From JADCRZ01 sp037718865 (GTDB taxonomy: Bacteria > Bacteroidota > Bacteroidia > Chitinophagales > Chitinophagaceae): DNA of 64,000 nt. The notes beneath the pieces are model-generated. The model saw only the letters and a list, made by a program, of their open reading frames with translations. It made no database searches and was not told where the DNA came from. The DNA is taken from assembly GCA_037718865.1 (NCBI GenBank), contig JBBJMP010000021.1, positions 49,204 through 113,203 on the forward strand. The letters are read 5' to 3'. How positions within the stretch are numbered: position 1 is the first letter of the stretch; each line of letters opens with the position of its first letter. Of this stretch, positions 8,501 through 17,629 are shown piece by piece. The translations under genes and the position numbers were made by a program.

Positions 8501-9550
8501 TTATTTGCATTCTCCGCTGATCTGCCTCTCGATCTCTTCCTGCACCGCGGTATAAACATCCCTTTTTTGTTCGGCGGCAAGCGGAGGAGTAAACACAATG
8601 CAAGCGTAATTCTTACATGTGTTGATATAAGGCCAGGTGCCGGTTAAAGAAGGAGCGCCTATGATCATGTTTTTACCGGCTTCCTGTATCCACGTTCCAT
8701 AGCCGTATTGGAAGCCTTCAGCTAGTCGGGGAATGCCCTTTACAGGCAAAGAACTGTTATGAGCCGTATGCATTTCCTGGATGGCTTCTTTGCTTAAGAT
8801 CCTTTTTCCATTGTATTCTCCGTTATTTAATAGCATGGTCATGAATTTAATATATTCTCCTGCAGTAGATACCGCTCCGCCTGAAGGATCTTCTGCACCA
8901 TTTTCTGCCGCAAAACTGGTTCGCCTCATGGTAAGAGGCCGTGTGATCCTTTCCTGCATCAGCCTGGAAAAGGTTTTACGCTTGGAGATGACCTCCAAGA
9001 CCCTGCCTGCTATATTATATCCGACGTCCCCCACGAAGAGTTCCTGGCCGGGATTGGTAATTATGTCTTTAGTTGCTGCAAAATAATTAACCTCTTCTTC
9101 CAGCGAGGCGAACTTTTTCTTCTGTAAGATTCGGTTTAGCTTTTTCGGTGCAGACTCGATACCGGTGATTTCAGATAAGCAATGACGGATGGTAATGTAA
9201 CTTTTACTATAAGAACTAAAAATGGGAAGATACCTGCTTACCGGGTCATCCAGCGACAATTCTCCTTTGTCAACAAAGGTCATAATCAGGGCGGCAGTCA
9301 GCCATTTGCTGCTGGCTCCTATGGGTTGAATGGTCTCCACTTTAAAATCTTCTCCTGTTTCCTTCTGATAGATCATCTTTCCATCTTTATAGATCAGGGT
9401 TACCACTTTATTACCCAGTTGCTGCTTTCTTTCTGTGAGTAACCGGTCTACTTCATCAAATCGATATTGAGCACACACAGCCTGTAAGAATAGCAGGAAA
9501 ATGAGTGTCGTGCTGCAATACAAGCAGAATAGATTCATTCGTAATGACAT
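8501..9550 (-). CDS. Serine-hydrolase (beta-lactamase/class C PBP fold) protein lacking the nucleophile
   Basis: 349 residues with a signal peptide (about 1-27, ending VCAQ). The fold is that of class C beta-lactamases and related esterases: PIGASSKWLTAALIMTFVDKGELSLDDPVSRYLP (quoted in part; residues 76 on) is the motif-1 region and helix. The SxxK motif should place Ser three residues before Lys82, but residue 79 is Ala (GASSK; relatives read SASK). The second motif, normally YxN or YGG before GYxxxGR, reads FVGDVGYNIAGR, so its Tyr is also missing. Lys82 and the late GTWPYI segment remain. Either a neighbouring Ser (80 or 81) took over or the protein is a binding-only pseudoenzyme. It is convergent with the preceding pair and transcribed alone. 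Confidence 0.82.
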   Translation of the reverse strand: MSLRMNLFCLYCSTTLIFLLFLQAVCAQYRFDEVDRLLTERKQQLGNKVVTLIYKDGKMIYQKETGEDFKVETIQPIGASSKWLTAALIMTFVDKGELSLDDPVSRYLPIFSSYSKSYITIRHCLSEITGIESAPKKLNRILQKKKFASLEEEVNYFAATKDIITNPGQELFVGDVGYNIAGRVLEVISKRKTFSRLMQERITRPLTMRRTSFAAENGAEDPSGGAVSTAGEYIKFMTMLLNNGEYNGKRILSKEAIQEMHTAHNSSLPVKGIPRLAEGFQYGYGTWIQEAGKNMIIGAPSLTGTWPYINTCKNYACIVFTPPLAAEQKRDVYTAVQEEIERQISGECK

Positions 9551-9735
9551 AATTTCTTAAAATTTTTATTGGTTTCGTATTTGCAGCATTGTCTTACCAT
9601 TATCAAGTATGTAAATTATGCATTTGTTCTGTCTTCAGCGATGCAGCTGAAACGTTAGGGATTTTTTAAATATTAACATCCTTTACAGGCAACGAACTTC
9701 CATAATTTTTATAATAAGTAATAGAAAAGCAAGCT

Positions 9736-12372
9736 ATGAACCTAAATAATTTTACTATAAAATCCCAGGAAGCTGTTCAACAGGCTCAGCAGTTGGCATT
9801 CAATGGGCAGAATCCGAGTATTGAAACTGAGCACCTCCTGAAAGCTTTGTTGAGCGAAGATGACAGTCCGGTCGAATTTCTGCTTAAGAAAAGTAATGTT
9901 AACGTGAATTTTGTATCGGGCAAGCTGGATGAAAGTCTTGGTAAACTCCCAAAAGTGCAGGGTGGAGAACCTGCCCAGGTGATCAGCCGTGACATGAACA
10001 ATGTTATGCTGAGAGCCACAGCTTCGTTGAAAATATTCAATGATGAGTTTGTCAGCGTTGAACATCTGCTTCTGGCTATCGCCCAGGGCAATGATAACAC
10101 CGCAAAGTCGCTGAAAGATGCTGGCATTACTGAAAAAGGTTTGATAGCCGCGATTAAAGACCTGAAAAAAGGATCCACCATTTCTTCCCAAACTTCAGAA
10201 ACCCAGTTTAATGCATTAAACAAGTATGGAAAGAATTTAAATGAGCTAGCAAGGGTTGGTAAATTAGATCCGGTGATAGGCCGTGATGAAGAGATCAGGA
10301 GAACGTTGCACATACTCTCCCGCAGGAACAAGAATAACCCCATACTGGTAGGTGAACCGGGTGTAGGCAAAACAGCCATTGCAGAAGGCCTTGCCCACCG
10401 GATCGTGAACGGGGATGTGCCTGAGAACCTTAAATCGAAAACGATTTATGCGCTTGATATGGGACAGCTGATTGCCGGCGCCAAGTACAAGGGTGAATTT
10501 GAAGAGCGCCTGAAAAGCGTGGTTAAAGAAGTGGCCACCAGCGACGGCGAGATTATTCTGTTCATAGATGAAATTCATACGCTGGTCGGCGCCGGAGGAG
10601 GCGAAGGCGCAATGGATGCTGCTAACATCCTCAAGCCTGCGCTGGCACGTGGCGAGTTAAGGGCCATAGGTGCAACGACCCTGAACGAATACCAGAAATT
10701 TTTTGAGAAAGATAAAGCTCTGGAACGTCGTTTCCAGAAAGTGATGATCAATGAACCGAATGTGGAAGATGCCATTTCTATTTTGAGGGGCTTGAAGGAT
10801 CGTTACGAGACCCATCATCATGTACGCATCAAGGACGAAGCGATCATAGCGGCAGTGGAATTGTCTCATCGTTATGTTACCGACCGGTTCCTTCCCGACA
10901 AAGCAATCGACCTGATAGATGAAAGTGCTGCCAGGCTAAGGCTTGAAATGAACAGTATGCCCGAAGAACTGGATGAGTTGGAAAGAAAGATCAGGCAGCT
11001 GGAAATTGAACGTGAAGCCATAAAACGCGAAAATGATGAGGGTAAATTGCGGGAACTCAGCACGGAGATCGCGAATATGTCTGTAAAGCGGGATACCTTC
11101 AAAGCAAAATGGCAGGAAGAAAAGGAAATACTGGATAAGATCCAGAATGCCAAGGCAGAAATGGAAAATCTCAAGCTCGCAGCGGAAAAGTCGGAGCGTG
11201 AAGGGAACTATGGAAAGGTTGCTGAAATCCGCTATGGTAAAATGAAAGAACAGGAAAAGATCGTCGCGGATTATACCAGTCAGCTGGACCTGATCAGTGA
11301 GAAGCGTTTGTTAAAAGAGGAAGTGGATGCTGAAGATATTGCAGAAAACGTAGCTAAAGCTACCGGTATCCCGGTAAGCAGGATGATGCAAAGCGAAAAG
11401 GATAAATTACTGAAGCTTGAAGATGAATTGCATAAACGCGTTGTAGGGCAGGATGAAGCCATTGAAGCCGTAGCTGACGCCATACGAAGGAGCCGTGCGG
11501 GTTTACAGGATCCCAGAAAGCCAATAGGTTCATTCATCTTCCTGGGAACAACAGGTGTTGGTAAAACTGAGTTGGCAAAAGCCCTGGCTGAATACCTCTT
11601 TGATGATGACAGCATGATGACAAGGATAGACATGAGTGAGTACCAGGAAAAGCATACGGTGAGCCGCCTGATCGGCGCCCCTCCGGGTTATGTGGGGTAC
11701 GATGAGGGGGGACAGCTTACTGAAGCCGTCCGGCGCAAGCCCTATAGTGTAATTCTCCTTGATGAAATAGAAAAAGCGCATCCTGATATTTTTAACATTT
11801 TGCTGCAGGTATTGGATGACGGGCGTTTAACCGATAATAAGGGCCGTGTAGTGAATTTTAAAAACACGATCATCATCATGACCAGCAATATGGGAAGTCA
11901 TATCATCCAGGCAAATTTTGAAGATGTAAACGAGAGGAACAAGGAAACGGTAGTGGAAAATACCAAACGGGAAGTGATAGAATTACTGCGTCAAACCATC
12001 CGGCCTGAATTTTTGAACCGCATTGATGAGGTGATCATGTTCCAGCCATTGTTGAAGAAAGAAATTAAAGGCATCATTAAGATTCAGTTGCAAAATTTGC
12101 AGAACCTCGTGGCTGAAACGGGTATCCGGTTGCAGTTCAGTGAATACGCCATCGACTACCTTGCAGAGAATGGCTTCGACCCGCAGTTCGGTGCGCGGCC
12201 GTTGAAGCGGCTGATTCAAAAAGAAGTAATAAATAAGCTGAGTAAAAAAATCCTTGCTGGTGATATTGAAAAAACCAGGCCGGTACTGGTGGATGTATTT
12301 GATGGGGTGGTAGTATTCAGAAACGAAGTGCATGAGCTGGAAAAGAATGTGACGGACCGCATACAGGCATAA
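9736..12372 (+). CDS. clpB: ClpB-type AAA+ disaggregase
   Basis: 878 residues, typical for ClpB. An N-terminal Clp repeat domain (1-145) is followed by AAA-1 with Walker A GEPGVGKT (206-213) and FIDEIHTLVGAGGGEGAMD, and by a coiled-coil middle domain (about 400-525, rich in Glu/Lys/Arg). AAA-2 has GTTGVGKTELAKALAEYLF and the GYVGYDEGG pore loop. A basic C-terminal domain ends the protein. The middle domain separates ClpB from ClpA and ClpX; the IGL/IGF loop for binding ClpP is not seen. ClpB works with DnaK to pull apart heat-induced protein aggregates in the cytoplasm. The gene stands alone with 185 bp upstream, where regulatory sites are expected but none could be assigned. Confidence 0.98.
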   Translation: MNLNNFTIKSQEAVQQAQQLAFNGQNPSIETEHLLKALLSEDDSPVEFLLKKSNVNVNFVSGKLDESLGKLPKVQGGEPAQVISRDMNNVMLRATASLKIFNDEFVSVEHLLLAIAQGNDNTAKSLKDAGITEKGLIAAIKDLKKGSTISSQTSETQFNALNKYGKNLNELARVGKLDPVIGRDEEIRRTLHILSRRNKNNPILVGEPGVGKTAIAEGLAHRIVNGDVPENLKSKTIYALDMGQLIAGAKYKGEFEERLKSVVKEVATSDGEIILFIDEIHTLVGAGGGEGAMDAANILKPALARGELRAIGATTLNEYQKFFEKDKALERRFQKVMINEPNVEDAISILRGLKDRYETHHHVRIKDEAIIAAVELSHRYVTDRFLPDKAIDLIDESAARLRLEMNSMPEELDELERKIRQLEIEREAIKRENDEGKLRELSTEIANMSVKRDTFKAKWQEEKEILDKIQNAKAEMENLKLAAEKSEREGNYGKVAEIRYGKMKEQEKIVADYTSQLDLISEKRLLKEEVDAEDIAENVAKATGIPVSRMMQSEKDKLLKLEDELHKRVVGQDEAIEAVADAIRRSRAGLQDPRKPIGSFIFLGTTGVGKTELAKALAEYLFDDDSMMTRIDMSEYQEKHTVSRLIGAPPGYVGYDEGGQLTEAVRRKPYSVILLDEIEKAHPDIFNILLQVLDDGRLTDNKGRVVNFKNTIIIMTSNMGSHIIQANFEDVNERNKETVVENTKREVIELLRQTIRPEFLNRIDEVIMFQPLLKKEIKGIIKIQLQNLQNLVAETGIRLQFSEYAIDYLAENGFDPQFGARPLKRLIQKEVINKLSKKILAGDIEKTRPVLVDVFDGVVVFRNEVHELEKNVTDRIQA

Positions 12373-12397
12373 GAATTCAGGTGCTGTGCCTATCAAT

Positions 12398-12434
12398 GGT
12401 GATGCCATCCCGGACTGCCGCGGATGGCATCACC
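12398..12434 (+). terminator. Strong hairpin downstream of clpB
   Basis: GGTGATGCCATCC (12398-12410) pairs perfectly with GGATGGCATCACC (12422-12434), and the loop adds a CGG-ACTG-CCG stem with one bulged C. No T run follows, so it may be a processing or stabilising hairpin, or a terminator of unusual form. Confidence 0.6.
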
Positions 12435-12513
12435 GATTACAAACGGGCCGGGAAAATTAACGGTAAGGCAAACATCATGGCAACAAAGATCGTAATTTCA
12501 GATTTTACCTGTT

Positions 12514-13008
12514 ATGATAGCTATTCAACAAGCAACTGAAAAAGATTTGCCGGGCATATTAGAAATTTATAATGAGGTCATTATAAATACAACGGCGGTA
12601 TATGATTATGAGCCCCACACGTTATCCATGCGAACAGCCTGGTTCGACACTAAACAGAATGAGGGTTACCCGGTTTTTATTGCCAAAGATGGAAATGAGC
12701 TGGCGGGCTTTAGTTCTATAGGTCCTTTCCGGGCGTGGGCAGCTTATAAACATTCTGTTGAAAATTCGGTGTATGTTGCAGCGGGAAGCCGGGGAAAAGG
12801 TGTGGGCAGGTTATTGTTACAGCCTTTGATTGATGCCAGCAAAAAACTGGATAAACATACCATTCTGGCCGGCATTGATGCCACCAACCAGGCCAGTATC
12901 CGGTTGCACCAGCATTTCCAATTTGAGGAGGTGGCGCATTTCAAAGAAGTAGGCTACAAATTTGGCCACTGGCTTGACTTGAAATTCTATCAACTTATAT
13001 TGCTTTAA
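12514..13008 (+). CDS. GNAT N-acetyltransferase, phosphinothricin acetyltransferase-like
   Basis: 164 residues. The start IQQATEKDLPGILEIYNEVI and the acetyl-CoA loop GSRGKGVGRLLLQPLI (about residues 91-106) are characteristic of the Pat/MnaT (YncA) branch of GNAT enzymes. GIDATNQASIRLHQHFQFEEV is the usual C-terminal motif of this branch. Members acetylate small amines: phosphinothricin, methionine sulfone or sulfoximine, and sometimes other amino-acid analogues. The native substrate here is unknown. It ends 23 bp before the deaminase gene on the same strand, so the two are probably co-transcribed. Confidence 0.88.
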   Translation: MIAIQQATEKDLPGILEIYNEVIINTTAVYDYEPHTLSMRTAWFDTKQNEGYPVFIAKDGNELAGFSSIGPFRAWAAYKHSVENSVYVAAGSRGKGVGRLLLQPLIDASKKLDKHTILAGIDATNQASIRLHQHFQFEEVAHFKEVGYKFGHWLDLKFYQLILL

Positions 13009-13031
13009 TACAACAATACGTTAATACCTGT

Positions 13032-13505
13032 ATGCAAAGAGAGTTGAAATTTATGCAGGAAGCGATACGATTGTCGCGCCAGAATATGTATACTAAAAAC
13101 GGCGGTCCGTTTGGTTGCATAGTTGTAAAAGGCGAGCAGATAGTAGGATGTGGTTGGAACAGAGTGACCTCAACCAACGATCCGACAGCCCATGCAGAAG
13201 TGTTGGCCATCCGCGAAGCCTGTGCAAAACTGAATACGTTTCAATTGAATGGTTGCGAAATTTATACATCCTGCGAACCCTGCCCTATGTGTCTGGGAGC
13301 TATCTACTGGTCCAGGCCGGAAAAAGTGTTCTATGCCAATACCAGGGAAGATGCGGCGGCCATCGGCTTCGATGATTCTTTCATTTATGAAGAGTTAAAA
13401 ATGGCTATGCATGAACGTAAGATTAAAATGATAGGACTGGGAGGGGAAGATGCATTAAAAGTGTTCAAAGAATGGAACACGATTGTAGATAAATTACTCT
13501 ACTAA
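13032..13505 (+). CDS. Nucleoside/nucleobase deaminase, guanine-deaminase-like
   Basis: 157 residues of the cytidine/deoxycytidylate deaminase superfamily. The zinc ligands are H54 (TAHAEVLAIR, with the proton-shuttle E56) and C84/C87 (CEPCPMC). GGPFGCIVVKGEQIVG and the stretch WNRVTSTNDPTAHAE match the bacterial guanine deaminases of the GuaD (B. subtilis) type, as does the C-terminal end with KVFKEWNTIVDKLLY. The expected reaction is guanine to xanthine plus ammonia in the cytoplasm. tRNA adenosine deaminase (TadA) is less likely because the post-HAE region and C-terminus differ. The preceding acetyltransferase gene is 23 bp upstream. Confidence 0.88.
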   Translation: MQRELKFMQEAIRLSRQNMYTKNGGPFGCIVVKGEQIVGCGWNRVTSTNDPTAHAEVLAIREACAKLNTFQLNGCEIYTSCEPCPMCLGAIYWSRPEKVFYANTREDAAAIGFDDSFIYEELKMAMHERKIKMIGLGGEDALKVFKEWNTIVDKLLY

Positions 13506-13683
13506 CCGTTTCTTACAGAAATATTATTCAATATTATCATTTCAAAGCTAATTAAAGTAAACAGGTATAAATTTCCCCAATAATCATCGCTCAAAGATTT
13601 TTTTCAAGGGCATTGTTTTTGTTATGTAATTTTTATTGAATACAATTAACGCATGTTCATCGCGTTTTATTGAATCAGGACTT

Positions 13684-14757
13684 ATGAATAACAAGCAATC
13701 AGTACCCAAAAACAAAAGAACAATACGTGTAACCATTGCGGCAGTTGTAGCAGGCATAATTATTACCGTCATCATTCTGGGAAATGCCTTTGTTCGAAAG
13801 GCAGAAAGTAAAGAAATGGCACAATATGGCAACAAGCCACGGGAAGTAAATAATGACAATACCCCAAAGCCTGCGGGTGAGATCGACACTTCCTTGTACC
13901 ATAAAGCACTTACTCATTTTGTAAACCATGATTCTTCTGGCCTTTGGCCGGTAAAGACGGACTATCCAAAAAGCGGAGCCATATTGCCGTTTAAGCGGGT
14001 TATAGCCTTTTATGGGAATTTGTACTCTAAAAGAATGGGCATATTGGGAGAGCTTCCTCCTCAACAAATGATTGGCAAATTACAGGATGAAATAAAGACA
14101 TGGCGAATGGCTGACTCTACCATGGAAATCATGCCTGCATTACATTATATTGCTGTAACAGCGCAAGTAAGTCCGGGTAAAGGAGGAAAATACCGTTTAC
14201 GTATGCCTTTTCACCAGATCGATTCCGTACTTGCTATAGCAAAGAAGCTCGATGCCATTGTATTTTTGGATATCCAGGTAGGTTTAAGCTCTCTTGAGGA
14301 AGAAATTCCGCAACTGGAGCAATACCTTAGGATGCCGAATGTTCATTTGGGAATAGATCCTGAATTTTCAATGAAGGGAGGACATGCCCCGGGCAAGGCG
14401 GTTGGGTCTTATGACGCGGCTGACATCAATTATGCAACGGAATACCTGGCTAAACTGGTGCGCGATAATAACCTGCCTCCCAAAATTCTTGTAGTTCACC
14501 GGTTTACCAGAGGTATGATTACAAATTATAAACAGATCGGGATTAAACCCGAGGTTCAGATTGTCATGCATATGGATGGCTGGGGACAACCAGCAAAAAA
14601 AATAAGTACCTACAAGTTATATATACACCAGGAACCGGTGCAATTCACGGGTTTTAAAATTTTTTATAAAAACGATATCAAGTCGAACGGAAGGCTTCTT
14701 ACTCCTGCGGATTTAGTGCAGCTTCAGCCGCAACCATTATACATACAATACCAGTGA
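13684..14757 (+). CDS. Hypothetical membrane-anchored protein, possible TIM-barrel enzyme
   Basis: 357 residues from the ATG at 13684; a longer reading from a TTG at 13636 exists but adds a non-membrane tail before the anchor, so I prefer the ATG. Residues about 12-33 (RTIRVTIAAVVAGIIITVIILG) form one membrane helix, followed by a low-complexity linker and a soluble domain from about residue 75. The domain has alternating strands and helices with strand-end residues (IAFYGNLYS, IVFLDIQVG, VHLGIDPEFSM, KILVVHRF, QIVMHMDGW), which looks like an 8-fold barrel. The strand-end acidic residues suggest a hydrolase, but I recognise no named family and no neighbour explains it. Confidence 0.7.
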   Translation: MNNKQSVPKNKRTIRVTIAAVVAGIIITVIILGNAFVRKAESKEMAQYGNKPREVNNDNTPKPAGEIDTSLYHKALTHFVNHDSSGLWPVKTDYPKSGAILPFKRVIAFYGNLYSKRMGILGELPPQQMIGKLQDEIKTWRMADSTMEIMPALHYIAVTAQVSPGKGGKYRLRMPFHQIDSVLAIAKKLDAIVFLDIQVGLSSLEEEIPQLEQYLRMPNVHLGIDPEFSMKGGHAPGKAVGSYDAADINYATEYLAKLVRDNNLPPKILVVHRFTRGMITNYKQIGIKPEVQIVMHMDGWGQPAKKISTYKLYIHQEPVQFTGFKIFYKNDIKSNGRLLTPADLVQLQPQPLYIQYQ

Positions 14758-14768
14758 TTACTCATTTT

Positions 14769-16193
14769 TCACTTGACAAGATTTGTAATCATACCATTAA
14801 AGATAAAATAATGAAAAGGGAGAAGGCTATACCAGTACAATCTTCCCCATAAGCCTTTCGGACGGAATGTGGCCGTTTGCCGCAAATGCAATTTGCCTTC
14901 CTTTTTTAATATTTTAAATTCAAGCCAGGCTTCACCCGGCAATTTCATCTCTGCAAATAATAATAACCGGCGATCTTGCTTATCCGCTATCAGCACCCTC
15001 CAGAAATCCAATGCATCGCCAGCGTGTATATGATCAGCATGCGTTCTTCCTCTTCGAAGTCCTACGCCACCAACGGCCTTGTCGATCAAACCCCTTGTCT
15101 TCCATAAGGCATTACCGTAATACCAGCCTCTTTCGCCTCCGATGCTCCATATATTTAATAACACTTTTTCCGCATCGGCCGTAATCTCACGCCACTTAAG
15201 GTCCTGAAAGCAGCCGTACCTTGGAACTTCTACATACTTCATCAGATCAGTGCCGGAATGTGAGCCGTTGAAGGCATCTTTCCAACTGCTTAATACCATG
15301 CGTTGCTCAATTTTTTCAAATGCAAGCTCTACAGCATGTTTGTAGGGCAACAGGGTTATGTTCAGCCGGTCAGCCAGGTCATTCTCGCGGCATACCACAT
15401 TTATCTTCATGCTGTTGACCAGGTTTACTGCCAAAGCATAAGAGGTGGAAGTAATAAAGTAAAGCCAATAGGAGGAAAGCCTGGGCGTCATCACGGGCAG
15501 AATAAATATCCATCTCCTGAGTTTTCTTACGGCTGCAAACTGCAAAAGCATTTCTTTATACGTGAGCACCTGTGGACCTCCTATATCTATGTCTTTGTGA
15601 AAACAAAACGTATTCATCATAACACCTGATAAAAACTGTATCACATTGCGAATGGCAATAGGCTGACATTTGGTATTGAGCCATTTCGGTGTGATCATTA
15701 CAGGAAGTTTTTCCACGAGGTCGCGGATGATCTCAAAAGATGCGCTTCCTGATCCAACGATGATACCTGCCCGTAGAACGGTCAACGGAATACTGCCCGA
15801 ACGTAATATGCTTTCAACGTGCAGCCTTGAAGATAAATGCCTGGAAAGTTGTGGTTCATTGGAAATTCCACTGAGATAAATAACCTGCTTGCAGTTTGTG
15901 CGTTCAATGAGCTCCAGGAAACGCTTTGCAGTGGTAGCTTCCTGCTTTGGAAAGTCGCCAGCACCGGTGTTCATAGAGTGAATAAGGTAAAAAGCAACAT
16001 CAATTGTTTGCGGAAATTGTATCTCTTCCTGTTGCAGAAAATCGACCTCGATAATTTGCACTTTTTTGTTAGTATCTCCTTCGAAACGTTTTTTATCACG
16101 AACGCAGCAATACAAAGTGTGGCCCTGCTCGAGCAGCACCGGAATTAATCGCTGGCCTATATATCCATTTGCACCGGTTAGAAGTACTTGCAT
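14769..16193 (-). CDS. NAD(P)-binding SDR-like protein with C-terminal DUF2867 (YbjT-like)
   Basis: 474 residues in two parts. Residues 1-300 form an atypical short-chain dehydrogenase/NmrA-like Rossmann domain with the nucleotide motif GANGYIG (7-13), an arginine-rich strand end (CCVRDKKRF), and FYLIHSMNTG. From about 330 to the end lies DUF2867 (SIGGERGWYYGNALWKTRGLIDKAVGG, then RRGRTHADHIHAGDALDFWRV, quoted in parts). The combination is seen in YbjT-type proteins of many bacteria. Homologues bind NAD(P)H and may act as redox sensors or reductases of hydrophobic substrates; no reaction is established. It converges with the preceding gene, the two stop codons lying 11 bp apart. Confidence 0.87.
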   Translation of the reverse strand: MQVLLTGANGYIGQRLIPVLLEQGHTLYCCVRDKKRFEGDTNKKVQIIEVDFLQQEEIQFPQTIDVAFYLIHSMNTGAGDFPKQEATTAKRFLELIERTNCKQVIYLSGISNEPQLSRHLSSRLHVESILRSGSIPLTVLRAGIIVGSGSASFEIIRDLVEKLPVMITPKWLNTKCQPIAIRNVIQFLSGVMMNTFCFHKDIDIGGPQVLTYKEMLLQFAAVRKLRRWIFILPVMTPRLSSYWLYFITSTSYALAVNLVNSMKINVVCRENDLADRLNITLLPYKHAVELAFEKIEQRMVLSSWKDAFNGSHSGTDLMKYVEVPRYGCFQDLKWREITADAEKVLLNIWSIGGERGWYYGNALWKTRGLIDKAVGGVGLRRGRTHADHIHAGDALDFWRVLIADKQDRRLLLFAEMKLPGEAWLEFKILKKEGKLHLRQTATFRPKGLWGRLYWYSLLPFHYFIFNGMITNLVK

Positions 16194-16312
16194 AAAAGTG
16201 GAATCGAATCATTAACATCCCGAAAGTGGTAATAGTTTGATTTCACGATAGACCGTGATATGGATTGCATCAGACCGGTGGCCACGTATCTACGCAGACA
16301 CCAGGTTTGCTT

Positions 16313-16678
16313 TCATGGCTTTACGTTCATCCGCTGGATCAGAAACCAGGTGATGACCATGAGTAATAAGATAAGTATGATGGTATAATAGATCCAGGGC
16401 AAATCCTTAAGTTTCCTTTTTTCTTTACGGATATTTTTCTGTTCCAGTTTTTTGTGCAGGTCTTTATTAAGCTGCTCGACCAGGGTTTCAATATTTTTTT
16501 TGTTTTGAACCTGCTGAAGCCCTTCAACCGCATCATTGGCAAATTCACTATCTGCCATCCACTTTTCTACTTCATGCGTTTCTTTGGAAGACAGGTGGCC
16601 AGCCAGATAATCCATTAATTTTTGGTTATCGATGTCTTTATTGCTTGCTGATAATATTTTTAAAATGTCATAGCTCAT
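16313..16678 (-). CDS. Probable anti-sigma factor, single-pass membrane protein
   Basis: 121 residues. An N-terminal helical region (LMDYLAGHLSSKETHEVEKWMADSEFANDAVEGL, quoted as residues about 21-54) matches the start of Bacteroidota anti-sigma proteins, where YL.G.LS..E...E.W.. is the usual pattern. A lysine-rich coil follows, and a membrane helix lies at about 95-115 (WIYYTIILILLLMVITWFLI). No zinc-finger Cys/His set is present, and there is almost no periplasmic domain, so any signal would have to be read in the membrane or cytoplasm. It starts 22 bp after the sigma-factor gene, which supports the pairing. The function is inferred from this context. Confidence 0.75.
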   Translation of the reverse strand: MSYDILKILSASNKDIDNQKLMDYLAGHLSSKETHEVEKWMADSEFANDAVEGLQQVQNKKNIETLVEQLNKDLHKKLEQKNIRKEKRKLKDLPWIYYTIILILLLMVITWFLIQRMNVKP

Positions 16679-16700
16679 GAGCCGGCCTCGTTATAGATGA

Positions 16701-17276
16701 TTACTGGTTTAATTTTTTTCCCAGGAGTATCCGTAAATTTCTTTTTCCGTTCTGAATAGCACTTTTTACTTTAAGAATAGAAAACCCGGTACTGTCCGCG
16801 ATTTCCTGGTATGATCTTTTTTCAAGATAGAATAACGTTAAACAGCGTTTCTGCTCTTCATTCAGTTCTTCCAGTGAAAGATTCATTAATTCCAGTCTCC
16901 GGTCCTTTTCAAGGTGTTGTAACTTCATCTCGCCTTCCTCTTCTGTAATCACGCCTGCCATCGATTCAGTAAAATCGGCTGTAAATTTGCCTTGTTTGTC
17001 TCTCAATTTCATCAGGCAATGATTTTTAGCTACCATGTAGATCCAACTCTTAAAATAATCAACCTTGTATTTCTGGAGTTCGGTAATGGCTTTCAAAAAG
17101 ATCTGTTGTACACTGTCTTTGGCCTCTTCTTCGTTCTTCAGATATTTCATGCATACTCCCAAAAGCAACAGCGTGTATCTTTGCAACAGCAGGCCAAGCC
17201 ATTGGTTATTCTGATCCTGATAAAAATGTTGAAGCAGATCCCCGTCGGTAATATGCTGATACTTTTCAACGTTCAA
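16701..17276 (-). CDS. ECF-type RNA polymerase sigma factor
   Basis: 191 residues with the two ECF domains. Sigma region 2 (about 25-95) includes LLGVCMKYLKNEEEAKDSVQQIFLKAI and KSWIYMVAKNHCLMKLR. Region 4 (about 125-185) carries the helix-turn-helix YQEIADSTGFSILKVKSAIQNGKRNLRILL. The start is TTG at 17276; an in-frame stop lies three codons upstream and TAAGG precedes it as a weak ribosome site, so this is the only good start. It is followed closely by a membrane protein that probably holds it inactive. No Sus-type receptor gene is adjacent, so this is not the usual FecI/FecR-type transport regulator; the regulon is unknown. Confidence 0.9.
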   Translation of the reverse strand: MNVEKYQHITDGDLLQHFYQDQNNQWLGLLLQRYTLLLLGVCMKYLKNEEEAKDSVQQIFLKAITELQKYKVDYFKSWIYMVAKNHCLMKLRDKQGKFTADFTESMAGVITEEEGEMKLQHLEKDRRLELMNLSLEELNEEQKRCLTLFYLEKRSYQEIADSTGFSILKVKSAIQNGKRNLRILLGKKLNQ

Positions 17277-17629
17277 AGCCTTAGTTATGAGAGTTTACTG
17301 AATTGATTAAAAAGAAGAAAGCGGTTAGCTTGTATCTGATTATTAAGACAAATAAATCAAAGCGCAAGTGTAATTTAACCGATCTCTATTAAATAAAAGA
17401 TGCGCGAAAAGTTAAATTTCCATAATTCATGGAAGAAGGCAACGTCGGACTTTTTTACCTGGATTCCGGAGTTCATCCCTGCCTATCAAAGAACAATATT
17501 TATCCTGCAAAGAGCAACAGGGTAACGGTAAAGATCCCTTTAATTTGTTTTCGGGGATCTCAAGCGAACTATTGTATTCCGGCAGCCATTCCAATTACGA
17601 ACAATAGAATAGTTGTCTGCGCGGGCATA
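17277..17629. other. Intergenic region upstream of the sigma-factor gene
   Basis: 353 bp between the sigma gene and the pyrophosphatase 3' end, both on the minus strand. Short open frames exist but none has coding character. The region must hold the sigma operon's promoter and the pyrophosphatase terminator; I could not place either with confidence. Confidence 0.5.

Noticed and set aside
8205..8603. A 132-residue minus-strand frame over the interspersed repeat
   Set aside because: It overlaps two real genes and reads through the repeat hairpins; low-complexity, non-coding look.
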